64,000 nt of DNA, from the NCBI GenBank assembly GCA_047495785.1, contig JBLDXI010000054.1:1240001-1304000 (forward strand), read 5' to 3'. The position numbers were made by a program, and so were the translations under genes. Of this stretch, positions 1-11,522 are shown one piece after another. Below the pieces are notes generated by a model. The model worked only from the letters and a program-made list of their open reading frames with translations, was not told where the DNA came from and did not search any database. Source of the stretch: Lepidodermella squamata. Lineage: Eukaryota; Gastrotricha. The stretch's first letter is position 1, and each line of letters starts with the position of its first letter.

Positions 1-1
1 T

Positions 2-2150
2 GTGCTTGAAACTGATTTATATCGCGATCGTTACAAAAATTTATTCGTCATCTCGCCGCCGATTTCTGAATCATACAAAGCCGCAGGCCGCCTCATGTCA
101 ACGATGGGATGGCGAAAATATGCTCAGATAACTGATATGATGGATCTATCCAACAAACAAGACGACAACGCGGCTATTACGCTCGAATCGAACTTTGGCA
201 TCCGCACGATGGGCATGTTCAAGATCCCTTACATATCAGGCGTTCCGTCAGAATCTGAAGACGTTCGTGCTGCTGTTGAGGATATGAAGAAAGTCGATCC
301 ACGCATCATCATGATCGGATCCTATTTCCCGTCGCGTATTGCCTGTTGGCTGCACCGTTATAACATGTACGGACCTAATTATGTCATTATACTCGAAGTC
401 AGTAAAGCATTTCAACAAAACGACCAACTTCGAATCCAACCGTGGTGTACAACGGACATGTTAAGGGATGTCCTATTGAGTGTAATTACATACGGCTCGA
501 CTACTACAATGGGTCTCGGTAAAATGGCTGCCGTAGATTCGTTGGGTAATAACGGTTACGACTTGGACACTGCTATTTCTTCCAAAGTTGAAATTTCGCC
601 GTATTCCACGGTTTGGAGTTTACGCCACTATTTCTACGATATGACGCTACTGGTACTTCACGTTCTGAACAAAACTGAGTCATTACTAAACCAGCGGAAC
701 CAAACTTTATCAGATTGGGTAACCAGAAGCGAGAATTTCAAGAAAAACGGGGCGAAAATTGTTGAGGAAATGAAAACAGCTCTGTTTTCAACGAGAGTTG
801 TCGGAAAAATTGGGGAAATTGGATTCGAAAGAAACACAACGAAAAACACTGGTGGAAATGTAGCTTACTCTTATTACCAATACCAGCTGGTTTCTGGTGC
901 TGCGAGTTTGAGACCGGTTGGGTTTTACATGACTAGAACTGGCGTTATCAATCTTGGACCTGTGCCAATAATTTGGCGGACCAAAAATGGCCAGCCCCCA
1001 GTTGATTCGATTCAAACATTACAAATCGTCGCCCCGTTGATCGAACTCAGCGCATATATAGCGCTTCTGGCCATGGGAAGCTTCGAAATACTTGCCATCA
1101 TTGTAATTGCTGTATTCGTATGTGTCAAAAAGAAGGCTGAAATCATCGAAAATTCACTGCCGGTTTTCAACAATTACGTGTTGATAGGCGATTTCATGCT
1201 AGCTTCATCGATTATGGTTCAAAATCAGGAATTCAGTAATTCAATGCATATCTATTGTATGACTTCATTCGGCTTACTTTTCCTCGGAATTTCCTTGGTG
1301 CTGTACGGAATGGTCGCTAAGCTGCACATCTCATACCAAATTTCGCTATCTTTGAGTAGTAGAACTAAATCTGCTATTGATTTCAAGAGCGTATTTGACG
1401 CTGTGAGGCGAACGAAAAGCAACATATCTCGAACAATTTCGCGAACAGTCAGTCGAAAATTCGATTTTGATGCCACTCATAAGAAATTCCTCTATCTGGG
1501 CATCGTGTTAGCTTTTGCATCGCTTATTCTACTAATCGTTTGGTTTCTGTTGAGTCCGATGGTTATTGCTAGAAATGTAATGCCGCCAGTTATAATGGAA
1601 GGAGAAGGTGGATTAGCTATTCAAACAGTTGTTTTCACCTGTGATTTCGGTAGTTCAACGGTTGTTCAAGCTATAATTGGAGTGTTTTGCGCCTTTTACG
1701 GTCTAGCCATTATCAGAGGAGCTTTCCTAGCTTTCTCTCTACGATCCGTGAGTTTGGAGATTGGGATCAATTTCATAGATAATTTTAGTATTTTTAGAAA
1801 TTTCTGGTGAACGTCAATGATCTGAAGAACGTATGCATGTGCTTTTACGGTACTGTCATGCTACTGTTGTGCGGGGCTGTGACGTCAGCTTTCATCTTCA
1901 AGCAGCAATCCCTTCAGCAAATGGCGCTATCAGTTACCTGTTTAGGATGTGTGTTAATCAATATCAGTATGATATTTGCTGGAAAGGTTTCTTAACTGAT
2001 CTTTAAATCAAGATGAGACGTAACTTTAATATTTTTCAGCTTCGGCCCAATAAAGTTCATCCCCCGCTAAACAGCCGATTATCAATCATTTCGATGGGCG
2101 TTGGTGATGGCAACCGGAGTCGAAGACAATCAAGACAATACGAGCTGTGA
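2..2150 (+). CDS. GABA-B-like class C GPCR, 5' part outside window
   Basis: Exons 2-1747, 1798-1986 and 2040-2150 (stop TGA 2148), all joined in phase 0. The signal peptide and start of the ectodomain lie left of the window. The visible part begins in the ligand-binding lobe (RYKNLFVISPP, then GWRKYAQITD), passes the class C hinge (PRIIMIGSYFPSR, CWLHRYNMYGPNYV, WCTTDML) and reaches the GABA-B-type linker IWRTKNGQPPVDS before seven helices; YGMVAKLH ends TM3 and RGAFLAF ends TM5. Lobe and helices share one exon, as in the genes at 2319-5068 and 58730-61904, which sets this subfamily apart. The C-tail is only about 36 residues and Arg/Ser-rich. It is probably a plasma-membrane G-protein-coupled receptor; the ligand cannot be told from sequence. 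The next gene is convergent. Confidence 0.88.
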
Positions 2151-2204
2151 AAGGTTATTGAGAGCGAATTAATCAAACATTTGAATTCTTCATTTCTGTG
2201 TGAC

Positions 2205-2210
2205 AATAAA
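2205..2210 (+). other. Polyadenylation signal AATAAA
   Basis: A canonical AATAAA lies 55 bp after the stop codon of the receptor gene ending at 2150, so it probably marks its 3' end. Confidence 0.5.
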
Positions 2211-2318
2211 AGACAGTATGATCGATTTTTTTTTAACCGGACCCTCGGAAACATGAGAAAGTTGTTTTCATATCAAATCTATCTGTTTCAGATAGTTCTC
2301 ACATTGTTCCTAATCCAC

Positions 2319-5068
2319 TTAGATGTCACGTCCATACATTCGCATTGATTCCCCTGTCTGAAAGGATTTCAAAGAAACAGCTACAACGTTGTGCGTATTC
2401 TCGTGATTTTCGCTTTGCTTTTCTCGCATCTGATAGAAACAAGAGAAACATATGAGAGCATTGTCCAAGCTGATAAGACATACCTTTCCGAGGAAGATAA
2501 GAGATAAATTCATTGCAACACATGCTAGGCTTGTAACATTCAACGCCAATCTTCCGTCGTTTTGTTCCTTGAGAATTGCAACTGCTATGAGTGTGCCACA
2601 TATCAGAAGGAGGAAAGTTCCATAAAAGCACCAGCACACTTGTTTCAAGTCATTGACGGCCGTTAATTGCTTCTGTGAATGAAAAAATTAATGTCCTATT
2701 TGAGGTCGCTTGGGGCAAAAACAAACCGATCTCATAATGTAAGCGAGAAAAGCTCCTCGAATGATAAGGATCCCATAAGCCCCACAGAATACTCCCAAAA
2801 CGCCCTTAGCCAGCGTTGAATCGCCGAAATCACACGAGTAAGTGACGTCTTGAAAAGCAACTGCATCGCTTGGATCCGAAGCTATCGCCGGGCCGATTTC
2901 GATCGCAACTATTGCTGGATTGACTAAGAACCATATCAGCAGTAAAGTTGCAAGGAAAACGATCGCCAATACTGCAACCGTTAGTAGAATTTGGAGAGCA
3001 CGGTAAGGATTGAATTCTTTGCGGCGATGCCTACTCGATCCTCGTTTTGATTGCGTCGTGCTTCTAACTCGCTGGGTACGGCTTTTACTTCGAAAATTGT
3101 CGATTATGCTGTTGAAAATCGACCGGCCTTCATGTCTCGATTTCTTTGCGGTTGAGACAAATATTTTGAAGCCGAAATGAAGCTTAGCAACCATTCCGTA
3201 CAGAATGAGAAATACGCCTGGAAGAAGAAAGCTGAGAGCTGACATGCATTGCGCATTCATCGATGCTTTATAATCGGGTAGTTGGACGGCTATTGACGCC
3301 AAAAGTAGTACGTTTCCACCGAGGATGAGGATATTGAGTACTGGTACGGAATTTCTTATGACCGGCGAGTTTCTTCGATGATATTGAAATATTACGGTCG
3401 CAATTACAGCAAGTAACTCTATGCTGCCTATAGTTATGATTGCGATGTAGACGCTCCTTTCAAAAATTGGCTGCTCAACCTGAACTATTCGTATGGAATC
3501 AGCTGGAGGTCTGCGACTGGGTGTTCTCCAGATAAGCGGCGTCGGCCCTAGACTTATCCGCCTGGTCACGCTTGAAAATGTCCCGATAAGTCGCATTTCC
3601 AGGTTATTTTGCACAGTTTGATACTGGAAAAAGCCGTACGTTGTTATACCTCCAGTATTTCGGGTAGTATTCTTCTCGAAACCTATCAAGCCATACTTTC
3701 CAACAGTTCGTGTTTCAAAAAGAGCGGTCTTGATTGTATCAGCTATTATTGAGCCATTGTTCTTGAAGTTCGGACTATCTGTTGTCCAGTCTACTAGAGA
3801 TTGATTTCGTTTCCTAAGCATTCCTTCAGTTGTGTTGAGAACGTGGATCGCGAGTAACGCAACGTCATAGTAGTAGTTTTTCATATTCCAAGCGGTGGAT
3901 CTCGGGGAAACATCGACCCGTGAGCTCATTGCAAGGTCGAAATCAGTACCGCTATTCCCAAGTCCATCAATAACCTCCATCTGCCCCAATCCCATCGTGG
4001 TCGAACTTCCATAAACAAAAACGCTTAATAGCACCTCACGTAACATGTCAGGCGTACACCATGGCTGTATTCGCATCTGATCCGTAGGCTGGAATGCGCT
4101 GCCTGTTGAAATGAAAAAGGCATAGTTTGGACCAAACATGCCGTACCGGTATAGCCAACACGCAACCCGAGATGGATACAGGGAAGTTATGATAATGATG
4201 CGAGGATCAACCCTTTTCATTTCTTCGACAGCCACTCGCACATCATCGGACTCGGTAAGCTGGCCATAGATCCATTGAATTTTGAAAATTCCGAGGGTTT
4301 TTATGCCGTATCGAGCATCGAGCATAACGGAAGCATCGCTTTCTAGCGTGTTGAGAAGACCGTAATTTTCCGAGATCTGGGCAATGTTACGCCATTTCAT
4401 CATTGTCATGAAAAGGCCAACGGCTTCGTAAACATCGCTGAAAGACGGCGCGAGCACAAATAGATTGCGAAAGCGTTGTCGTTCGAAATCGACTTCATAC
4501 ATTCCAGTTGAGGGAGTGAGCTGAATATTAGATATATTATAGCAAGCTCAATCGGAAAAGGTTCTAAACTAACCCCGATGAAATTCAAGATAGGCATCGT
4601 TTGACCGGTGAAGTAATGAACTGGGCACATTGAGTTGATAATTAGAGGAAGCCGACCTTTAACCCGATCATTCTTATCCATCTCAGAAAAGAAAGCGCGA
4701 ATTCCCGGGGGTCGGCTACACTGTGAGTTTGAAAACAAAAATAGAAACATGACCGACTAAAATTCATTCCTCACCTGATCATCGATTATATCAACCGCCA
4801 AATCGTAGCCAGATAACAGGCTAGGCACGTTTCGAATGCTCTCCAAAGCATAGCGAATTGCCTCAGTGCAAACTGGTCCGACAGGCATGGCGAAACCTCC
4901 ATAGTTGCAAGAAGCAATAATGCTTATCACTTTGTTGCTTGTGGCATTAGTCTCGTTAATAGTTGACGAGATCACTCTAGCTGGCATTGAGCTGTTTATG
5001 CTCAACTTGATGGCCGCGGCGCCGTTGAAAGTTTGAAGTAATGAAATAAACAATAAGATGATCATCAT
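2319..5068 (-). CDS. GABA-B-like class C GPCR, intact, 844 aa
   Basis: Minus-strand exons 4775-5068, 4574-4720, 2727-4520, 2484-2672 and 2319-2429; all introns are phase 0 and 53-54 bp. The spliced length is 2,535 nt. The start at 5068 gives MMIILLFISLLQTFNG, a good signal peptide; the longer open frame upstream has no such property. Exon 1 carries the class C motif YGGFAMPVGPVCTEAIRYALESI and exon 2 opens with Cys (DDQ-CSRPPG). Exon 3 holds the ligand lobe plus TM1-TM5, with the linker IWRTPSRRPPADS and a long basic loop after TM3 (RSKSRTQRVRSTTQSKR). Exon 4 encodes TM6-TM7. The last intron is a multiple of three, so unspliced RNA would read through. It is convergent with the gene at 2-2150. 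Confidence 0.9.
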
Positions 5069-6729
5069 TTTCCTGAAATGATACAATTCGCTGCTGGCGA
5101 GTTGTCGCGCTTCGCTACGCTTGCACCTTGTGATCGAAAGTAACGGATGTAGGCGCGAGACAGAAAACATTTCCCGACTATCGCATACGTTTCTCGCTGA
5201 GAATCGCTGACATCACTGAATATAGTTCGGTGGACACGGCTTTTTCGCTGAAGTTTGAGATGAATTTATTTCAAATCGGAAATTCGTTAACAGATTCAAA
5301 AATAGCATCTAGGTTTGTGACAACTTCCGTATTCACCGCAAAAATATATTTTCGATTTTTTTTAACTCTATGAAGCACTCTACTTTGTACTTCTGAAGAG
5401 TACTATTGTAGAATCTATGTAGAGTACTATGTAAAATCAAAAGTTACTAGCCAAAAATCAAATATGTTTATTGTTTGATAGAGGGCTCGATTGTGATGAA
5501 TGAAAATTGGCTGCGCTAAGCCATTTATTAATAATTTTTCTATCAATGACTTTGGCCATTGAAGGCTTAATTTAGGATACTATCCGGATAATATTTATTA
5601 TCCACCGACGTAACCCGGACATGGCTGATATTAAAAATCGTAAAATCCTTATCATACAAAATATCCTGAATAGCAGCAAATTAGGTTATCTTGACGGATA
5701 TCGGCCTCGACGGATTCAAATTTAATCATCTATGCTCGTGCGACTCCGCTATTCGAACTTCACCGATTTATTTGTACAAATTCACAGCTCCACAAAAGAT
5801 TCCATTTCAATAAGAAATTGTTTTCAAATTTAAGCGTTCAATTGATAAGTAGCCCAGCTTCCTTTTGTTCAGGTTTTTCAGGGTCAGACTCTTTCAAAGA
5901 CTTTGATTTGTTTACTGATTTCATTTTCCACAGCTTCCGCCATATAAAAAGTGAAGCGTAGTAATTGAGGAAGTTCATGAACTCCGTTGATCACGAGAGT
6001 TGCTTGTTAGTAACACTGGGAAGTGCGCCTTGAGCAGAAGCGGACACCCGAAATAATACAGGTTGGCCCATATAAACATAAAAATCTTTATTGTTGTCCT
6101 CTTTCCAAATAACAAAATACAATAAGGCCCAAAAAAGCGTATGTCTCTATTCAAGTAAGAATCCATAGACCCTTTGTCGGAACCGTTGTAAGGCTCACAA
6201 CAAGACTAAACTTGAGCAAATCGATCTTGTTTTTTTCCATGACAAAGTCACTTTATAGCATTTTATTTGACATATTATAGCAATTACATTCTTCACATCC
6301 TGAGGATATGTGGCGGATGTAGCCGCGAGACAGAACACATTCGTTGATCACCACCTGAAATCACGACAATAGCTTTAGGTGAATACAGTTCGTTGGACGC
6401 AATTGTTCGGTAAGCATTGCTCGGGAAAGGTATCATATTAACGGAAGAACAAGAGGTATAAGTACAAAGATAGCATCCAATCAACCGTCAACGGAAAAAA
6501 TCCACTTCTTCCTATCAGTTTATTTTCCGTTATAAAAGAGATAGAGGTCCAAGGGCTAGAAGTTCTTTTTAATCAACAACACGAGGGTTTATCAACTGAC
6601 TATTCGATATTTGGCGAAAAGTCGGTTTGAAAAATAAGAAACAGAAGTGAAGGATCGGTGAAAAATGAAAGCAGTGAGGTTTAATCAGGAAAATCAAGCT
6701 CGTCCTTCATGTCTGCTTGTGATCGAAAA
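5069..6729. other. Intergenic region between divergent receptor loci
   Basis: I see no convincing gene here. Positions 5135-5265 and 6305-6420 are diverged copies of one sequence (both contain CGGATGTAG-CGCGAGACAGAA and TAGTTCGKTGGAC), so the 5' flank of the gene at 2319-5068 seems to have been duplicated. The rest is AT-rich and holds the opposing promoters. Confidence 0.4.
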
Positions 6730-9191
6730 ATGTTTTACAAATTTGTTGTGTATTCATTGCTGCTGACAAAATGTCACTGAAAACCCCGATTCCAGATATT
6801 GTTACATACTGCGACAACGCTCAGGAATAACACACAAAAGACAGTGATAACTTTGCTATCAATGTGCCAGTACGCTAGCCCTATTCTCGCTTTGGGGCCC
6901 CTTTGTACAGAAGCTATGAGTTATGCACTGGACAGCATCAAGAAGATGCCGAATCTCCTCGCAAATTACGAGCTTGTATTTGAACCTATCGACGACATGG
7001 TGAGTCTCCAATCCACCCAAAAGATCGCCAATTCTCACTGTATCATTCTAGTGTATAAGGCAGGTTGCAGTTTCGAAATTCCTATCTGAAATGCAAAGAG
7101 GAGAAACCAAACAGATTTCCTCTTATTCTTGGAAACATGTGCGCCGGTAATTTCTACACTGGTCAAATGATGCATCACTTCGATGTAGTATCAGTAGGTT
7201 TCTATTATTTAGATGATGGGAATTCCACTTATTCTTTTGATTTCCAGATTGTACCAGGGGTATTAATGCAGGAGGGCCACATGCATAGAATACGTTTTCA
7301 GTCTATTTTTCCTATTTTTCCGAAGCTTGGGACGGAACTTGATGCTCTGGGTAGCTTCTTCGGTGTCATAGGATGGCGGAAAATTGCAATTTTCTCAGAG
7401 CACAGCGATTACATGAATCAGATAGAAACAAATCTTATGTTGAAGTTCGAGAAAACTGGACTCTTAACTGGAATTTTCAAAACCCCCTACAACAACGGAG
7501 CTCCGGCAGAATCGAGCCACATTGAGATCACTCTGATGGAGATGGTGAAAGTTAGGCCTAGGATAATCATCATCAATTCTGTTATATCTGTCAGAATAGC
7601 TTGCTGGTTACATCGATTCAAGTTATTCGGGCCTAATTACGTGATTTTTATACCCGCTATTCCAGCATTCAACCCCGAAGACCCGCAACGATACGAATGG
7701 TGTACCCCTGATATGCTGCGAGAGCTTTTACCAAGCGTATTCTCCTTCGGGCTAACGAACAGAATGAATCTGAATCAAAACGAAATGGTTGATTCTCTGG
7801 GTAATACTGGGTATGATTTCGACAAGGCGATGATGGAACGCATCGACAACCCAATGAACAACCCTAACTGGTTATCCCTTCGTCATCACTTCTATGACCT
7901 TGCGTTGCTTTCTGCCTATGTATTAAATGGAACTGAAACGATTCTTCAGAAAAGTTGGTTTCATTAATCATCCTTCGCATTTTATTTATTTTTATTCAGG
8001 GAATGAAACACTCTCCAACTGGTTCACTCAAGCCTTCACACAAGCTCCTGTGGCGCTTTACGACATGCAAAAGAAGAAGGTCACTCTGATCGGCTCAAAG
8101 ATAGTTTGGCCCACCCTTAGCGGGAATCAGTGCGAACCATCGTAATAGAACAATCCTTAGTCCCTATTCTCCCGTACTCAATCTTCACAGCTTTGGGCTG
8201 TTTTGGATTGATCGCTTTGATATTAATTGCCAGCTTCACATTGTTAAAGCGCAGGAGCTCTATTATCGCTAATTCGACTCCTAAACTGAATGCATTTGTG
8301 CTAATCGGAGACTGCATTTTACTATTAACAGAGATAGTTCAAGGGCTGAATCTGTACGGTTCCCACTGCTCTATTTTTCTGTTCGCAACAATGCTACTGT
8401 CAATTGGAATAGCCTGTGTCCTATTTGGCTTGATCTCGAAGCTTGAGTTGGGACAAATGATCGCCGCAATCTCATACTATAAGCTTAGACGGAATATCAG
8501 AAACAAAAGAGCCCTTTCAAATTCGCTTCTAGCTAAACGCATCCAAATCTTCGTAATAATCGGTGTTTGTTTGGTTGTTATCTGCGTCATCCTCGGAGTA
8601 ATCTGGTTTACATTAGATCCCGTTGACGTCGCGATAAAGATTTGGCAAATGGAAGCAATTCAGATGGACGATTCCATCGAGTACCAGACTGTCACCCATT
8701 TTTGTGACCTTAATTCGTCTTATGCAACCAAGTTTGTAGCTCCGGTTTACTGTTTGATCTTCGCAATTGGCGCCTTACGTGGCAGTTATTTGGCGATAAC
8801 CCTAAAACCGGTAGGTTCGATACTTCGAATGGCTTCACAATTTCTTGCGATTTTAGGAAGAAACGCTGCATTTGAGCCATTTTTATGACAGTTTTATTCA
8901 TATCTATTCTGTTTTTGCAGTACACCTTCGAGAACATCACAGATTTCAGTCGAACCATACAAACGTTTAACGGAACAATCGTTTTACTGGTAGGCGGGTT
9001 CGTCGTTTCTTGGGCAATTTTCAAAGACCCGCTCTATCAACGACTAGCAATAACGACGATGAATTACCTTTGTGTAAGCCTCAACATCCTACTTCTCTTC
9101 ATTCATAAGGTAAGCAATGCGTTTGATCAGAATTGAACATCAAGCCAAATAGTTTGCCATTTCATTACAGATTCGGAGGAAGGGCGCATAG
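6730..9191 (+). pseudogene. GABA-B-like GPCR pseudogene (several disabling lesions)
   Basis: It is a close relative of the intact gene at 31746-34642 and keeps its exon order, but is broken in at least four places. ATG 6730 opens a signal-peptide-like run (MFYKFVVYSLLL) that meets an in-frame TGA at 6778 before the conserved exon 1 block (TVITLLSMCQY, CTEAMSYALDS). Exon 2 (from about 7054) is 5 nt shorter than its paralogue just after KFLSEM, shifting the frame near 7090-7105. In exon 4, about 65 codons between NETLSNWFT and QAPVALYDMQ are missing near 8035. Thirteen further bases are lost at about 8130, where the paralogue has NPPADF. The downstream TM frame (8130-8809), the TM6-TM7 exon and the final exon (9171-9191, stop TAG) remain recognisable. 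Confidence 0.85.
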
Positions 9192-9543
9192 ATGATTTTA
9201 TACAAAACTGATAAGGTAACATTGTGATCTAACTTAGTGCCATGGTTCTCGAGTACACGTGATCTTTATCATTGCACTGAAAAATATTTTCCGCGGAAAC
9301 TAAGTGAATTTCTTGAACATGTTTATGAGGATGTTTATCAGAACATTTCCTACCCACGGCTTCCACTATGACGAAATCGGAAATTAAACATCGGAAAACC
9401 CTATAAGACATCTGAGGTTCACGGTCCACGGAAAAAAAATAAAAGAAAACCGATTTGAAAATGACGGATAAAAGACTGAACTGAGGAACGTCTCTTTTCA
9501 AATTTCTTCTCGATATTCCTGCAGTACGAATTACGAATCGAAT
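9192..9543. other. Short convergent intergenic region
   Basis: Nothing was recognised here. It separates the 3' end of the plus-strand pseudogene from the 3' end of the split minus-strand receptor. Confidence 0.4.
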
Positions 9544-10247
9544 TTATGTGGTTGTGAACTGAACTGAAGATATCGTGTATATTTTTCGATGATGGCTTCG
9601 TAAACTTGATTCAGGGCGAGACTGTGGCGACTCCAGGGGCTCCAGTTTTCTCATTTTTGAGAAGAAAAGCATACCCAGATTCAATGTGATGCAGGCGAAT
9701 ATCATAACAGACAAAGCTATACGCTGATAGGAGTCTTCGTCGAAAATTGCACCGGCAATGATTCCCCCGCAAGCAAGAAGCATCACAGTTCCGTAGAAGC
9801 AAGCTGCGTTCGCTTTCAAATCCGTAATATGCGAGATTTTTTTCTGCAATCAAAATATGAATATCACAAACTACCTTAAAATTGCAAGAATAGCTTACCA
9901 ATCTTAGGGCATGCGCCAAGAAACTTCCTCTTAAAGTCATGGCGCCATTGATCAGGCAAGCTGCCGCGATGACAAATTGAGACATAATGGAAGACCCACT
10001 GGCTAGACTGTAGGTTATGACCACCCTTTCAAACGTATTATCCAGCTCACTTTCGCCTATTGTTTCTACTACCGAAGGTGGTGATACTACGAAACAAATC
10101 AGGAGCAGCAGTGTGAACAAAGTCAGTAAAGCCACTCCAATACCAATTACTGCAATTCTCAAGCTTCCAAAACCAGATATGCTCCCAGTTTTGCTGGACG
10201 AGAAGTTTGTCTGTCTCGAAAATCGACCTTCATTTGCTTTCATATGT
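9544..10247 (-). pseudogene. 3' half of a receptor gene split by the giant element
   Basis: Minus-strand exon 3 remnant 9899-10247 (to the insertion point) and last exon 9544-9843. The remnant starts in the loop after TM3 (KANEGRFSRQTNFSS) and encodes TM4 (LFTLLLLICFVVSPP) and TM5 (RGSFLAHALRL). The last exon encodes TM6-TM7 (ITDLKANAACFYG, LGMLFFSKMRKLEP). The 5' half is 18 kb away at 28166-30102. Joined with one 4-bp target duplication removed, exon 3 is 677 + 345 = 1,022 nt, the same as in the genes at 35163, 39358 and 43504, and the whole CDS would be 2,457 nt (818 aa). No other lesion was found. The exon ends in Leu where paralogues have Ser. It is not expressible as a full receptor in this haplotype. 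Confidence 0.93.
10244..10247. repeat. Left target-site duplication (ATGT)
   Basis: ATGT directly precedes the left inverted repeat and recurs at 28166-28169 after the right one. The uninterrupted paralogues at 35.87 kb and 40.04 kb carry the site once (ACATATGTAAAG, ACATATCTAGCG). Confidence 0.9.
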
Positions 10248-10269
10248 CGACGGCACACCGGAGTAACGT
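10248..10269 (+). repeat. Left terminal inverted repeat, 22 bp
   Basis: It begins CGACGGCACACCGGAG and is identical over 22 bp to the reverse complement of 28144-28165; the next base differs (A versus G). Just inside is GCACGTGC, followed by an ACGTG...CACGT hairpin at about 10273-10290, a possible transposase-binding region. Confidence 0.92.
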
Positions 10270-11522
10270 AGCACGTGCCGAGCCGCACGTTTTTGTGAGC
10301 TCGCGATTAAAAATTAGCGGCAATTTTTGCTACATTTTAAAAATAAAGTTAATTTTGCTTGTTATAAGTGAAAAATAAATAAATTTTTGTCAACAAATTC
10401 AGCCTTGACGCGTCGAAGCCGTAGAAATAATTCTTGGCATCACGTGATTGGCTGCGAGATTTGATACTTTTGTTTCTTTGTTTGTTGCAGTCGGCTTCTG
10501 GCCCAAGTTTGCTGATTTGAGCTTCATTTCTGATTTTCAGATTTCCATATTTTCATCATTTTCTCGGTAAATAATAGCTGGTGGTTGTTGTGAATAGCCA
10601 CTAGATTGATCATCACTGCTCAACAGCCACCTTGATCACCAGACGAACAAGCATGCGCATGCAAGTATGAAGAGGAAGATGAGTTGCTGAAAAGACCAAC
10701 AGTTGTTGTAGACAACTCCAGACCAATAGCTTTGCATGATTAACAGTAGTACTTGATCAATTCAAATTACAGCCTGCATGAAGATTAGGCGACGCTGCAT
10801 TGAGACGATTAGTCTTTGATTCGTTCACCAAAGATCTTTGATTCGCAAGCTAATATTCTTGAATCAATAGCCAATTGCTGATTGCTGTGACCATAATAAT
10901 TAATCGTAGCTTTAATTCACCGAGCACAGTAAAACGGCGCATGCTTATTAAGTACTTGCACACGATGTTAAGTATGTGTTCCGTCAGCGAGGGTTGGTTT
11001 TAGTTGATTGTTTTGTAGCAGGCCGTTGCTTGTTGCTTGAGCTATACTTGGGCAAAGTTCTTAGCCAGCTGCTATGAATCAACTTGAAGTGATAACTAGC
11101 TCGCTCAGCCCGGTGCTCAGCTTATGGACAATCTGTGACGAGTGCGCTTAGAGAGTTCTATTAGCTCAATGCTCAATGCTCAAAGCATCACCAACTTCTT
11201 GTAGCTCGTTAAAAGTTTAAGGTAGCCGGAATTTTAATTTCTTATTGTTATTGAACCAGAGCAGTCGAGTAGGTTGCTTCCATAAGTGTGTGCGTATCAA
11301 TGTTAACAAATGCTTGCAAATGCTGTGATGGAGGTGATAGAGATCGGAGGATTCATTTTGCTTCCTTGCATTTGACTAGATTTTTTGCATTTTACTTTTT
11401 ACTTGGCAACAACAAAAAAGTCTTGCTGGCATTCATCGACTGCAATAATCAGTAAGTTGGTTTCTTTTCAAAAATTACAACATGATAAACAATGATGTGC
11501 TGCGTTGTAGCGCCAGATTATT
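10270..11522. other. Left arm of the giant element, non-coding
   Basis: No ORF of interest lies here. The region probably holds the promoter and 5' UTR of the gene starting at 11523, including a 5'-UTR intron at 11452-11510 (GTAAGT...TTGTAG). A short repeated motif, TCTTTGATTCG, occurs at about 10814 and 10842. Confidence 0.5.
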
